Shown here: in pieces, positions 47,928 through 56,934 of the stretch
How positions within the stretch are numbered: position 1 is the stretch's first letter
Layout: every line of letters starts with the position of its first letter
NCBI RefSeq assembly: GCF_000300195.1
Contig: NZ_AMQH01000012.1
Coordinates: forward strand, 186,001 to 250,000
Length of the DNA stretch: 64,000 bases
Direction: 5' to 3'
Source: Clostridium tunisiense TJ
Lineage (GTDB): Bacteria > Bacillota > Clostridia > Clostridiales > Clostridiaceae
Notes under the pieces: generated by a model
Told to the model about the DNA's origin: nothing
Databases searched by the model: none
The model's input: only the letters and a program-made list of their open reading frames with translations
Position numbers and translations under genes: made by a program

Positions 47928-48211
47928 AGGTAGTAGTAATTGGTGGAGGATGGGCTGGTTGTGGTGCAGCCATAACAGCTAGAAAAGCAGGGGCCGAAGT
48001 GATATTACTAGAAAAGACTGACTTATTACTTGGTGTAGGAAATGTAGGCGGAATCATGAGAAATAACGGTAGATACACTGCAGCTGAAGAACTTATAGCT
48101 CTTGGAGCAGGAGATTTAATAAATATTACAGATGCCACTACAAGACATAAAAATGTAGATTTTCCTGGACACGAACATGCTCGCCATGTAGTATTGATGC
48201 ATTTATCCTAA
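47924..48211 (+). pseudogene. FAD-dependent oxidoreductase, truncated by element insertion
   Basis: Starts at TTG eight bases after GGGAGG and overlaps the reductase gene by four bases. The dinucleotide fold VVIGGGWAGCGAAITARKAG and the following EKTDLLLG-GNVGGIM are as in full-length oxidoreductases of about 450 residues, but the frame stops after 95 codons. Family-like sequence runs to about HEHA (near 48180); the last residues look foreign. The serine recombinase gene begins 12 bases further, so the break is the left attachment site; the 3' part is not in this window. Confidence 0.85.
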
Positions 48212-48223
48212 CCTATGCTAGGA

Positions 48224-49813
48224 CTACTGTTTAGCCCCAGCGTAGGTTATATCTATTTTATTAGTATTACCATCCCAGGTTATTTTGGTTATTATGGTTT
48301 CGAGTAGTCTTCGCTTGTTATTTATATCGGGTATTTTATCGTAGTATTTTAGAAATTCGTCTAGAGCATTGGTTACTAGCTCTATGTTATTCTTTTGGGT
48401 TTCTCTTATTTGTTTCTCTATTTCTTTTTCCGATAGTTTAGTTTTTAGGGTTGATATATCCTTCGATAGTTCGTTTACTTTGTTCATTATAAATTCTGCA
48501 GCTGGACCAGTTGCGTTTGCGAGCTGCTCTAAGAGGTTACTCATTTGCTTTGTTTTTTGGTCTAGGTCAATTTGTATCTTTTGAGAGATATCTTCTTTTT
48601 TATTATCCTTCTTTAAATTCTTCATGTGTTCCCGTATTTTTTGCTTGCTGCTTGATTTTATATCATTTATCACTGCATTTTCTAGTAATTCACCTTTAAC
48701 ATTTGGGTTATCGCATCTAGTTTTGCCACTATGAGCTTTCATAGTACAGGTATAGTAATAGATTTTTGTTCCATCTTTTCTAGGTCTGTTGTAGACGATT
48801 CTCATAGGGGAGCCACAGTGAGCACATTTTAGCACACCAGTAAGTAGTGCTTTTTTAGATGTTCCCAGTCTTGGATTATCTTTTAATTTATTTTTATCTA
48901 GTGCCATTTGAACTTTCACCCAATCTGAGCCTTCAATGACTCCTTCATGTTTAGCAACGGCAGCTATCCAATCCTTTGTATCTCTTGTGGTGCCTTTAAC
49001 ATCTTTTTTATTGTAAGTTAAAATTCCAAAGCCATTGGGTTCACCGAGTACAAGCATTCCTAAGTCGCTGAGATAATCAAATACTTCCTCAGTAGATTTA
49101 ACATAAACAGGGTTCCTTAGGATATCATTTATGCTCATGGAATGAAGTTGACCACCATTTTTACCTTTTATATAGTGCTCCAAGCAATACTGAAGAACTT
49201 TATGGATTGAAAAGTTCTCTAGATATAAGTTAAAGATGAGTCTCACCGTTTTGAGTTCTTTTTCATTGGGGATAAGAACAGTTAAGAATTTTTCATTAAG
49301 TTCATGGTCTAGGTAAGATACTCTTTCAGAATCAAAACCAAGAGGTAATTGGCCACCCAACCAACGACCGCCTTTTGCCAGCTCTAGCATGTTATCTCTA
49401 ATTCTTTCAGCTATAGTTTCACGCTCAAGTTGGGCAAATACTGAGGCTATGTAAATCATAGCTCTACCCATGGGGGTTGATGTGTCAAATTGTTCCTTTA
49501 TGCTTACAAAGTCAATGTTATATTTTTGTAAGGTTTCAAGGGTAGTAGAGAAGTCCGCTACATTTCTACTTATACGATCTAATCTATAACATATAAGTAC
49601 ATTGAATTTTTTAGACTTGGCATCTCTAAGAAGCTTTTGAAACATAGGCCTGTTAGTGTTACCGCCACTAAATCCTTCATCTTGGTAAATTGTAAAATCA
49701 TCTAAACCTGGAAAGTGGCTTTTAGCATACTCCTTACATAATTGAATTTGATTTTCAATGGATTCTCCTGTATCCGTTAGCCGTGATTTCCTTGAATATA
49801 TTGCTGCTTTCAT
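48224..49813 (-). CDS. Large serine recombinase (phage-type integrase)
   Basis: Catalyses integration and excision at att sites. Resolvase catalytic domain (about 1-150) with the nucleophile S7 in AIYSRKS, then the recombinase domain, a zinc ribbon (LKCAHCGSPM ... YYYTC, about 315-345) and a coiled coil (about 390-470). GAGGTGG three bases before the ATG at 49813 supports that start, giving 529 residues, a full-length enzyme. Its 3' end abuts the broken oxidoreductase gene. Confidence 0.95.
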   Translation of the reverse strand: MKAAIYSRKSRLTDTGESIENQIQLCKEYAKSHFPGLDDFTIYQDEGFSGGNTNRPMFQKLLRDAKSKKFNVLICYRLDRISRNVADFSTTLETLQKYNIDFVSIKEQFDTSTPMGRAMIYIASVFAQLERETIAERIRDNMLELAKGGRWLGGQLPLGFDSERVSYLDHELNEKFLTVLIPNEKELKTVRLIFNLYLENFSIHKVLQYCLEHYIKGKNGGQLHSMSINDILRNPVYVKSTEEVFDYLSDLGMLVLGEPNGFGILTYNKKDVKGTTRDTKDWIAAVAKHEGVIEGSDWVKVQMALDKNKLKDNPRLGTSKKALLTGVLKCAHCGSPMRIVYNRPRKDGTKIYYYTCTMKAHSGKTRCDNPNVKGELLENAVINDIKSSSKQKIREHMKNLKKDNKKEDISQKIQIDLDQKTKQMSNLLEQLANATGPAAEFIMNKVNELSKDISTLKTKLSEKEIEKQIRETQKNNIELVTNALDEFLKYYDKIPDINNKRRLLETIITKITWDGNTNKIDITYAGAKQ

Positions 49814-49814
49814 A

Positions 49815-50078
49815 ATCCACCTCATTTTTTAAATAGAATTAACTGGTCAAAAATATGCTTTCCATAATTTACGACATTTAACCAGAGTAATGGTTATTCA
49901 AAATTACCTTATAATGTAGAAGCCCTATTGAAAGTTACATATAGAAAAGCTCAATGTATGCTTATCTTGAAATTTAACATATAATTGTGCAATTAGAGCT
50001 ATTAATCAAAATACTGCATTTCATCTAAAATTTTAAGTCTTATATATTTATTTTATGTAGGAGTGCTTGTCTATATTT
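49815..50078. other. Non-coding gap between recombinase and ImmA-like gene
   Basis: No gene seen. A loose match to the dispersed repeat family (AAAATTACCTTATAATGTAGAA, about 49910-49935, compare 35108-35130) suggests a worn copy, with low certainty. Confidence 0.35.
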
Positions 50079-50504
50079 TTAAGTAAGAAATTTGGTTATT
50101 AAGTCTTTAGCTCTAGTGGGAAGTAAAAGTTCGTTGATGTTATCTTTAGTTATGTTGTTATGAAGTGTAAAAATGTATGCAGCAAATAAATCAGCTTCAT
50201 ACTCTTCTTTTCTGCATTTAGTAGAAGGGCAGTTAAGGAGCATCTCGCCTTTATGGTTTAGAACGCAGTGACCAAGTTCATGATATAGTGTAAATTGCTT
50301 TTCATAGCCTTCTAAATCTTCATTAACTGCCATAATTCGCTTCTTCTCTGAAATAAATGTGTAAAAACCTTTAATGTTTTCACTAAGTGATTCATATTCA
50401 AAGGTTAGATTTTTTCTACTTTTTATAAGTTCTTCAGCATCAGTAGTTCCTTGCTGTCTTATTAGTTTATTGACCACATTTTTTATATAATTCTCAATAT
50501 ACAA
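50079..50504 (-). CDS. ImmA/IrrE-family metallopeptidase
   Basis: Zinc protease of the type that cleaves the neighbouring phage repressor on DNA damage (ImmA of ICEBs1). The HELGH motif and the later conserved glutamate (EEYEADLFAAYIF) are present. An ATG at 50591 would overlap the repressor gene by 62 bases without a ribosome site; TTG 50504, eight bases after AAAGGGG and just past the repressor stop, is the better start (about 141 residues). Confidence 0.85.
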   Translation of the reverse strand: MYIENYIKNVVNKLIRQQGTTDAEELIKSRKNLTFEYESLSENIKGFYTFISEKKRIMAVNEDLEGYEKQFTLYHELGHCVLNHKGEMLLNCPSTKCRKEEYEADLFAAYIFTLHNNITKDNINELLLPTRAKDLITKFLT

Positions 50505-50529
50505 GATAGCATCCCCTTTAACCCTTTGC

Positions 50530-50967
50530 TTATTTATCTTTATATTTTTTGGGAGTATATTTTTCTTTATTTTTCTTAGCCATTGTTTCAAGTAGATTTC
50601 TTGTGCTAATTAGTAATACTTCATAGTCCTTTTCACTAAGATACTCTTTGTTCTTTGAAAGAGACAGTTTTAAGTCATCAATCATCTTATTAGCATCCTT
50701 ATCTAACTCTTCGGATTCCTTTGAAGTTAATGAGCTTGGGTTAGATTTTTTTTGAACTGTTCTAACATCGGTTCTTCCAAGAAGATAATCTACTGAAACT
50801 TGAAAAAAATTAGCACATTTATGTGTAAACTCATTCTTAGGTTCTCTAAGATTATTTTCATATCTACTTAAGGTTGCTTTAGTTGTCCCTAGTATTTCTG
50901 CCAATTTATCTAAAGTAAGATTTTTTTCGTTTCTGACTAATTTTAATCGTTCACCGAAAGTTGCCAT
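50530..50967 (-). CDS. XRE-family phage repressor
   Basis: N-terminal helix-turn-helix (LDKLAEILGTTKATLSRYEN, about 19-38) and a helical C-terminal half rich in Lys/Glu, without a LexA-type autoprotease domain. Partnered with the ImmA-like protease just downstream, it is probably the lysogeny repressor, inactivated by that protease. GGAGGTG precedes the ATG. Binding sites are likely the GTTACCAAA repeats in the divergent intergenic region. Confidence 0.9.
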   Translation of the reverse strand: MATFGERLKLVRNEKNLTLDKLAEILGTTKATLSRYENNLREPKNEFTHKCANFFQVSVDYLLGRTDVRTVQKKSNPSSLTSKESEELDKDANKMIDDLKLSLSKNKEYLSEKDYEVLLISTRNLLETMAKKNKEKYTPKKYKDK

Positions 50968-50997
50968 AACTACACCTCCATATTAATAATTATAAAA

Positions 50998-51106
50998 CAA
51001 GTTACCAAAAAGAAAACTTTAGTTACCAAAAATGCAATAAAATTTTCAAAAACAGTTGACTTGTTACCAAAAGTATAATAAAATAAAGTTACCAAATAGA
51101 TAACAA
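50998..51106. promoter_or_regulatory. Divergent operator-promoter region with GTTACCAAA repeats
   Basis: Four copies of GTTACCAAA lie at about 51000, 51022, 51063 and 51089. The last, GTTACCAAATAGATAAC, has dyad ends (GTTA/TAAC) and recurs exactly at about 51724 after the Cro-like gene. A rightward promoter TTGACT-17-TAAAAT (51056 to about 51084) has one copy in its spacer, so repressor binding would block it. The rest up to 51524 has no gene, only a TTCATTAT/ATAATGAA hairpin near 51272-51302. Confidence 0.7.
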
Positions 51107-51524
51107 AATACTTAAGTAACAATTCTAGCTAATAATAGCTGAGGATAAACTACTATATAACACTGAAGTTTAATAACTTGTAATTAGTTTAACCAAAGAC
51201 TAAAGAAAGTTATAAGGAGCTAAAGAGAGTGTAAAAACATTGTGGTTTTTGTGAGAGAATTTTAACTTGTTCATTATAAATGAAATCTATATTCATAATG
51301 AATAAGGAAACTAGGTGAGGAACCATCCCTAAATTAAGTTTTAATTCTGGCTCATTAGACTAAGAAGTTGCTGAAAGTAACATAAAAAATATCATTTTAA
51401 AATTATTGCCAAAAGGTCTTTATAGATCTTGAAAGCAGTATTAAGGCCTTAGGGTTACTACTCTTACATTAATAAAAGTAAAAAACTTTTAATTTTTAAT
51501 ATAAAGAAGAAAGGGGGTGATGGA

Positions 51525-51725
51525 GTGAAAAATCCTAACTTTAGTCTTAAATCTTTAAGAGTGAAGCACCAGTATACTCAACAATATGTAGCAAAGATAC
51601 TAGAAATAGCTGAGACCACTTATAACAGAAAAGAAAATGGAGTTACAGACTTTACTGTTGCTGAAGCAGAAAAACTTGCTAGGCTTTTTAAGGTATCACC
51701 AATGGATATTTTTTTTAACAACTAA
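51525..51725 (+). CDS. Cro-like XRE-family regulator
   Basis: 66 residues consisting almost only of a helix-turn-helix domain (TQQYVAKILEIAETTYNRKE). GTG start after a strong AAAGGGGGTGATGGA site. It is transcribed away from the repressor, in the position of cro. A perfect copy of the dyad operator overlaps its stop codon. Confidence 0.88.
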   Translation: MKNPNFSLKSLRVKHQYTQQYVAKILEIAETTYNRKENGVTDFTVAEAEKLARLFKVSPMDIFFNN

Positions 51726-51742
51726 GTTACCAAATAGATAAC
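51722..51742. promoter_or_regulatory. Distal operator copy at the end of the Cro-like gene
   Basis: GTTACCAAATAGATAAC repeats exactly the sequence at about 51089, at the stop codon of the Cro-like gene. Likely bound by the same repressor and could serve DNA looping or control of the antirepressor. Confidence 0.6.
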
Positions 51743-51917
51743 TAGTCTGTTTTATAGTTTAGCCAAGTTTCTTATTTTTATAAGGAAGGAGATTAAAATT
51801 TTCACTGGGTTACTTATTTTTTAAAATGTTGTGCTTATATGGAGGAGATATTGGGAGTTACTATGCTGAGGGTTTTATATTTTTGAAAGTAAAAAGTTTT
51901 TAAAGGGGGTAAGAAGG

Positions 51918-52664
51918 GTGAATAAAATAGAATCCTTTGATAATAAGGAGTTTGGGGAAATAAAAGTAATTATGAGAGAGGGAGAGCCGTGGTTTGTAGC
52001 TAAGGAAGTGGCAGAGATATTAAGTTACCAAAACACTCAAACCATGACAAGAAGGTTAGATGAAGATGAAAAGGATATGCAAATTTTGCATACCCTTGGT
52101 GGAAATCAAGAAATGACAGTTATAAATGAAAGTGGTTTATATAATGCAATAATTGGTTCCAAGCGCGTTGCAGCTAAAAGATTTAAAAAATGGGTTACCT
52201 CAGAGGTGTTACCAAGTATACGAAAACATGGACTTTACGCAACTGATGAACTTCTTGAGAATCCAGACCTTCTTATTTCTGTGGCTACAAAGCTTAAAGA
52301 AGAGAGAATAGCAAGACTGCTTGCAGAAAAGAAACTTGATAGTTTAAAGCCTAAAGTGGAAGCTTATGACACCATGCTTAGTGCTGGTAATTCTCAAACC
52401 ATGTCAGAGGTTGCTAAGATTTTAGGAATTGGCAGAAATAAGTTGTTTGCTTTTTTAAGAGGTAAGAAAGTTTTAAGAAATAACAATGAGCCTTATCAAC
52501 TTCATATTGATGCAGAAAGATTTGAAGTAAGGGAAGTAACAATAATTCATAGTGATTGGATTGAAAATAGAGCTCAAACCTTAGTTACACCTAAAGGAAT
52601 TGATTACATCTATAAGCTTTTAAATAAGGGAGCTTTGGATGAAATAGCTGTAACTAAAAGTTAA
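51918..52664 (+). CDS. Phage antirepressor (BRO-N plus KilAC/ANT domain)
   Basis: 248 residues: an N-terminal BRO domain (WFVAKEVAEILSYQNTQTM, about 19-100) and a C-terminal KilAC-type domain with its own helix-turn-helix (MSEVAKILGIGRNKLFAFLRG, about 156-176, quoted in part). Proteins of this type counter the CI-like repressor or act in phage early regulation. GTG start preceded by AAAGGGGG. Confidence 0.92.
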   Translation: MNKIESFDNKEFGEIKVIMREGEPWFVAKEVAEILSYQNTQTMTRRLDEDEKDMQILHTLGGNQEMTVINESGLYNAIIGSKRVAAKRFKKWVTSEVLPSIRKHGLYATDELLENPDLLISVATKLKEERIARLLAEKKLDSLKPKVEAYDTMLSAGNSQTMSEVAKILGIGRNKLFAFLRGKKVLRNNNEPYQLHIDAERFEVREVTIIHSDWIENRAQTLVTPKGIDYIYKLLNKGALDEIAVTKS

Positions 52665-52709
52665 GAGCTTTCATATTATGAAGGGAAGTAACAAAAAGGA
52701 GAGATCAGA

Positions 52710-52871
52710 GTGAGGGCAAAATCAAAGGAAATTACTGTGGTATCTCATTATCCAGAGGATATGGAAGCTTACTATGAATTACTAGCTGAGGCATCAGCAA
52801 GAGCATTACTGGTTTCTTTAACGGAAGAGGAAATTGCTGCAATTTTAGATGATTCGGAGTCAGAAGAATAG
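52710..52871 (+). CDS. Small phage protein, 53 residues
   Basis: GTG start seven bases after AAAAAGGAGAG. The product reads VRAKSKEITVVSHYPEDMEA at its N-terminus and ends in an acidic LTEEEIAAILDDSESEE-like tail. No family recognised; similar tiny acidic proteins are common in clostridial phage early regions. Confidence 0.65.
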   Translation: MRAKSKEITVVSHYPEDMEAYYELLAEASARALLVSLTEEEIAAILDDSESEE

Positions 52872-53216
52872 CTTACTAGAGGTTTTTATAAAGAAGGTTT
52901 AACAAAGGATGTAAAGTGAGAAATCTTATTTTTTTAAGGCTTTTTCTAAAAAAGAGCCATAAGTGTCCAATATATACTATGCTGCTACTTTAAAGAAAAT
53001 GACTAAAATAGAAATTTTATTTCTAAGTGATTAAGGAAGTTATTTTCATTATTCAGGGTGAGGGTAAATTTAAGATGATAATGCAATTTGAAAGTTTTTA
53101 GGCTAGTTGTTATAAAAGGAAACTAAAAATAAGGTGATAATATCACTTTTAACACAAAAGCATAGAAGTTTGATTATTTAATATATAACTAAAAAATACA
53201 AAAGGAAGTGTTTAGT
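52872..53216. other. Non-coding stretch in the phage early region
   Basis: No gene recognised. A GGCTTTTT/AAAAAGAGCC-type hairpin lies at about 52937-52961 without a T-tail. Confidence 0.4.
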
Positions 53217-53375
53217 TTGTTTAACCCAAAAGAAATAGTAGAGGAACTTAAGTATATTACAAACCATCACAAGAACAAGATTTTTGATGCGGATAATCCA
53301 GAGTTTTATATTAGCGAGATTTATTGGTGTGATATTGATGGGTGTTTTAAGTTTAAAACACAGTGGGAGGATTAA
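53217..53375 (+). CDS. Small phage protein, 52 residues
   Basis: Starts at TTG (53217) about ten bases after AAAGGA, or at the in-frame GTG 53208, which is too near that site. It begins FNPKEIVEELKYITNHHKNK and ends CFKFKTQWED. Its last codons contain the ribosome site of the exonuclease gene, so translation is probably coupled. No family recognised. Confidence 0.65.
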   Translation: MFNPKEIVEELKYITNHHKNKIFDADNPEFYISEIYWCDIDGCFKFKTQWED

Positions 53376-53377
53376 TT

Positions 53378-54322
53378 ATGGATTGTGTAGTCTTTGCTAA
53401 AACAGGGGAAATGGAAAGAGAGCAGTGGCTTCAGGTTAGGAAAAATGGTATTGGGGGAAGTGATATACCTGCAATATGTGGGCTTAATAAGTATAAGTCT
53501 CCAGTGGATATTTACTTAGATAAAATTGGTGCCTTAGAGCAACCAGATGTGCAAAGTGAAGCAGCTTACTTTGGTAGCTTATTTGAAGATACTGTAGCTA
53601 AAGAGTTTGAAAAAAGAATAGGAAAGAAGGTGAGGAAGAGAAATGCTCTGCTTCAACATAAGGATTACCCTTTTATGCTAGCCAATGTGGATCGTTTAGT
53701 TATAGGGGAAAGAGCGGGGCTTGAATGCAAGACTGCTAGTGAATATAAGTTAAAGCATTGGGAAGAGGATAAGGTGCCACAGGAGTATATACTTCAATGC
53801 CAGTGGTATATGGCAGTAACAGGGCTTTCTAGATGGTATATTGCAGTGATAATTGGGGGCAATAAATTTATAACTAAAGAGATACACAGGGATGAAGAGA
53901 TTATAGATTATCTCATAGAAATAGGGAGAAACTTTTGGGAAAATCATGTGATGAAAAATGTACCTCCACCTGTGGATGGAAGTGATGCTTGTACAGAGCT
54001 ATTAAATAGCCTTTATCCAAGAAGCATAGAGGGAGCAGAAATTTCTCTAGATGAAGAAGCTTATAACCTAATAAGTAAAAGAGAACAATTAAAGTGCTTA
54101 AGTAAAGAGTTAGAAACTCAAATTAGTCAATGTGAAAACAAGATAAAAGATATGCTGAAAGACAATGAAATAGGGGTTGTGAAGGACAGAAAAGTTATAT
54201 GGAAGTCTTGTGTTAGAACTTCAGTAGATAGCAAGGTTCTAAAGTCAAAATACCCAGAGATTTATGAGGAATGCATTAAAACTTCAAGTTATAGAAAATT
54301 CGATATTAAGGAGGAAAAATAA
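53378..54322 (+). CDS. YqaJ-family phage exonuclease (lambda Exo-like)
   Basis: Processive 5'-3' exonuclease that makes single strands for RecT annealing. The family start EREQWLQVRKNGIGGSDIPA, the middle with HKDYPFMLANVDRLV, and the catalytic GLECKTAS (E-x-K) are present. The ATG at 53378 with GGGAGG seven bases upstream gives 314 residues; an in-frame upstream start at 53363 has none. Followed two bases later by recT, its usual partner. Confidence 0.93.
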   Translation: MDCVVFAKTGEMEREQWLQVRKNGIGGSDIPAICGLNKYKSPVDIYLDKIGALEQPDVQSEAAYFGSLFEDTVAKEFEKRIGKKVRKRNALLQHKDYPFMLANVDRLVIGERAGLECKTASEYKLKHWEEDKVPQEYILQCQWYMAVTGLSRWYIAVIIGGNKFITKEIHRDEEIIDYLIEIGRNFWENHVMKNVPPPVDGSDACTELLNSLYPRSIEGAEISLDEEAYNLISKREQLKCLSKELETQISQCENKIKDMLKDNEIGVVKDRKVIWKSCVRTSVDSKVLKSKYPEIYEECIKTSSYRKFDIKEEK

Positions 54323-54324
54323 TT

Positions 54325-54795
54325 ATGACTACAAAAGCTAATGTAACATCAGTGAAAAATGCATTGAAGGAGCAAATACAAGTACAACAGGTGGCAGCTC
54401 AAACAGATACATCCTTTCAAGGAGTTTTAACAAAACAATTGCAGCATCAGTTTAAAGCAATTCAAAGTTTGGTACCAAAGCATGTAACTCCAGAAAGACT
54501 TTGCAGAATAGGGATTAATGCAGCAAGTAGAAATCCACAGCTTATGAATTGTACTCCTGAAACCATTGTTGGAGCCATAGTGAATTGTGCAACCTTAGGA
54601 CTTGAGCCAAACTTGTTAGGTCATGCTTATATAGTGCCTTTTTATAATAATAAAACTGGAAAGATGGAAGCTCAATTTCAAGTAGGTTACAAGGGAGCCT
54701 TAGATTTAATTAGAAGAACTGGAGCAGTGTCTACTTTAAGTGCCCATGAAGTTTATGGACCTAGGTCAATATTTTGGACACAATATTTTTATTAA
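54325..54795 (+). pseudogene. recT: RecT-family annealing protein, 3' part lost to an IS3 element
   Basis: The first about 144 codons are typical RecT (MNCTPETIVGAIVNCATLGL, NLLGHAYIVPF, FQVGYKGALDLIRRTG), then at about 54760 the frame enters the insertion sequence and stops at 54795. Full RecT proteins have about 260-300 residues. The missing 3' end is not found on the other side of the IS, so the insertion was followed by a deletion. The exonuclease partner therefore probably lacks a functional annealing protein. Confidence 0.9.
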
Positions 54796-55610
54796 TTAGC
54801 TGCTCTAGCTAAATCTTCTTTCATTTGAGGTGTAATGTACCCAATAGAGCCATGAATTCTCTTTCTGTTATACCATCCTTCAATAAATTTGAACATTGCC
54901 AATTTAGCACTATCAAAATCATAGTACCTTACGTTGTTTACTTCTTCTTTTTTTAACACGGAGTGAAAGGATTCAATACATGCATTATCATAGGGACATC
55001 CTTTCATACTGTATGATGGGCGTATATTATATTCTCTTAGACGTTTTGTAAACTCAACACTTGTATATTGAGTTCCTAAGTCTGAGTGAAATATAACTTG
55101 CCGATCAGGCAACTGTGTTCTATATGCATTATCTATAGCAGCTAGTACTATCTGATTATCCATAGACTTTGAAAAAGAGTAGCCTATTATTTTTCTTGAG
55201 TGTAAGTCCATAACTGAAGCTAAGTAGCACCATCCATGCTTTAATGTATGGATATATGTTATATCTCCAACCCATTTTTCATTTATAGTTTCAGTTTTAA
55301 AGTTTCTTTGAATAATATTTTTGCGTTGATATATTTCGCTATCGCTACGGTAAGGTTTAAATTTTTTGCATACAATAGATCTTATACCTAGCTTTTTCAT
55401 AAGTCTTTGAACGCGCTTAATGCTTATGCTAACGCCATTATTAAGAAGGACTCTGTGGATTTTGGGCGCTCCATAACGTTTATTACTGTCTTCATATATA
55501 GAAAGTATCTGTTCTTCATAGCTTTTATTTTCTAGTGATCTATTAGACTGACTTAAATCATGTGCTTTATAGTAGGTGCTCCTTGGAATATTGAGTACTC
55601 TGCACATCAT
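54792..55610 (-). CDS. IS3-family transposase orfB (integrase core)
   Basis: DDE integrase domain with D in VGDITYI, D in FHSDLGTQYTS and E in CIESFHSVLKKEE, preceded by an HTH_21 region (YEEQILSIYEDSNKRYGAPK). Complete. It is probably made as an OrfAB fusion by -1 frameshifting from orfA; the A7G run (plus-strand 55687-55694) near the end of orfA is the likely slip site, and the orfB frame is open upstream through FIDDNKSKYPI. Confidence 0.93.
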   Translation of the reverse strand: MMCRVLNIPRSTYYKAHDLSQSNRSLENKSYEEQILSIYEDSNKRYGAPKIHRVLLNNGVSISIKRVQRLMKKLGIRSIVCKKFKPYRSDSEIYQRKNIIQRNFKTETINEKWVGDITYIHTLKHGWCYLASVMDLHSRKIIGYSFSKSMDNQIVLAAIDNAYRTQLPDRQVIFHSDLGTQYTSVEFTKRLREYNIRPSYSMKGCPYDNACIESFHSVLKKEEVNNVRYYDFDSAKLAMFKFIEGWYNRKRIHGSIGYITPQMKEDLARAAN

Positions 55611-55651
55611 TATAATGGGGTATTTTGACTTGTTATCGTCTATGAATTGAA

Positions 55652-55987
55652 TTATAGATTTTGATCCTTTGAGAATATGGCGATAGCTTTTTTTAATATT
55701 TCATTCTCCATTGAGATTCTCTCATTTTCTTTTTTTAGTCTTAGAATCTCATCCTTATCTGCATCTATACTTGTTTCTTTATCTTTAACCTTAGTCTCTT
55801 TTGGTACTTTAATTATAGGTTTCTCAGATACCTTGGCTTTTGGTTGAAGTTTATTTACCCAATTATTAACTGTTACATAAGTTACGCCATATTCTTCGCA
55901 TATTTCTTTGATAGGTTTTCCAGTATTGTAGACTTCAACAATCATTTTTTTGAAATCATCGGTATACCTTTTACCTGTAACTCGCAT
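55652..55987 (-). CDS. IS3-family transposase orfA
   Basis: Helix-turn-helix protein of 111 residues (TGKPIKEICEEYGVTYVTVN) with a C-terminal leucine-zipper-like coil (DEILRLKKENERISMENEIL). The ATG at 55987 has AAAGGGAG eight bases upstream and reads MRVTGKRYTDDFK; the longer frame from 56044 begins inside the terminal repeat and is not used. Confidence 0.92.
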   Translation of the reverse strand: MRVTGKRYTDDFKKMIVEVYNTGKPIKEICEEYGVTYVTVNNWVNKLQPKAKVSEKPIIKVPKETKVKDKETSIDADKDEILRLKKENERISMENEILKKAIAIFSKDQNL

Positions 55988-56288
55988 GTGGACACTCCCT
56001 TTCACATATATTAATCTTAATATTTTATATCTGAATGTGTCCACAAAATTATACTAACACCACCATAAGTATTCTTAAGAATATATATTTTTATATTTAA
56101 AAAAACATATATTTTCATAGGAAAATACACTACTTAAGCATATATACTTATTGAAGATTCATGAGCTGAAGCTTTGTAAGTCAGCAAGTTCAAAGGTTTA
56201 AGGGATAAATAATTAAAGAGCTTAAATCCTAAGAGTAGATTAAGAGCGCATGAATTTATTCAGTAAATATAATGAATGAGGTGTTAAT

Positions 56289-56531
56289 GTGATTGAAGAT
56301 AAGATTTTAGTATCCAGTGATGAAGGGCAAAGTTTTGACAAGATGCAGATAGCTCTTGCTATTAGGAACTCAACTTATGAAGATAATTTAAGTTGTTTTT
56401 TATTAAAGAATGGGGTACTAAAGAGCTGTGAAAAGTGTAGCTTGCAATTTTTCTGTGAGAAACTAGAGGAACTAGCAGAGGAATATATAACTATGACTTC
56501 TACTGTGGTGAATACTTTTAGTTTTAAATAA
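56289..56531 (+). CDS. Small phage protein of unknown function, 80 residues
   Basis: GTG start after GAGGTG. The protein has four cysteines in CEKCSLQFFCEK and one more upstream, which could bind metal, and is mostly helical. Not recognised. It is the first gene after the IS and is followed by the first of two structured repeats. Confidence 0.6.
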   Translation: MIEDKILVSSDEGQSFDKMQIALAIRNSTYEDNLSCFLLKNGVLKSCEKCSLQFFCEKLEELAEEYITMTSTVVNTFSFK

Positions 56532-56576
56532 AATAAGAGTGTAAAAGAATCTCATAATATTTAATTTAACAGGGCA

Positions 56577-56724
56577 GCCACTAAGAAAAGTATACAAGGA
56601 GCTAGGATGCTCTGGAGTAATTTTCTCAGTGGCTTATTTTTAGGTGTCTTAAAATATAAACTCAACCAATAGGTAGATAATTTCCAGCTAAAGCTCTGAA
56701 CTCATTCAAGTATTAGTTGGAATT
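56577..56724. repeat. Twin-hairpin element, family A, copy 1
   Basis: Hairpin 1: GCCACTAAGAAAA (56577-56589) pairs with TTTTCTCAGTGGC (to 56633), enclosing a GGAGC...GCTC region. After 44 bases, hairpin 2: AATTTCCAGCTAA (56678-56690) with TTAGTTGGAATTT (to 56724). The same layout recurs at 57279-57427 with a different stem in hairpin 2. No gene in the surrounding 400 bases. Confidence 0.75.
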
Positions 56725-56934
56725 TGACATTGATTTTAATTTTATTGTAGCAGTGAAAAAATAGGTATATTATTACAGTTGTTATATGATAAAATGGTAC
56801 TAATAGAGAAATGCAGAAGATTTTATTTAGGTCAAACTAGTAAAAGTTTGCGAATTGAAGATTATTTATATTTTAAAGTTATTGAAGTTAATAATTAAGT
56901 TAAAAATCAAAATTTTAAATTGGAGGTGCGCACT

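Larger units (their letters stand above)
54762..56056 (-). mobile_element. IS3-family insertion sequence
   Basis: About 1.3 kb with overlapping orfA and orfB on the minus strand. Terminal inverted repeats are roughly TAGGTCAATATTTTGGACACA (left) and TAGTATAATTTTGTGGACACA read inward from the right, about 15 of 21 matching, and both begin with TAG. No clear target duplication flanks it (GGACC against ACACC), which agrees with a secondary deletion on the right. Exact ends are my estimate. Confidence 0.82.

Noticed and set aside
51000-51106. CRISPR-like repeat array suggested by the GTTACCAAA copies
   Set aside because: Repeats are only 9-17 bases, spacing is irregular and they overlap a phage promoter; they are operators.
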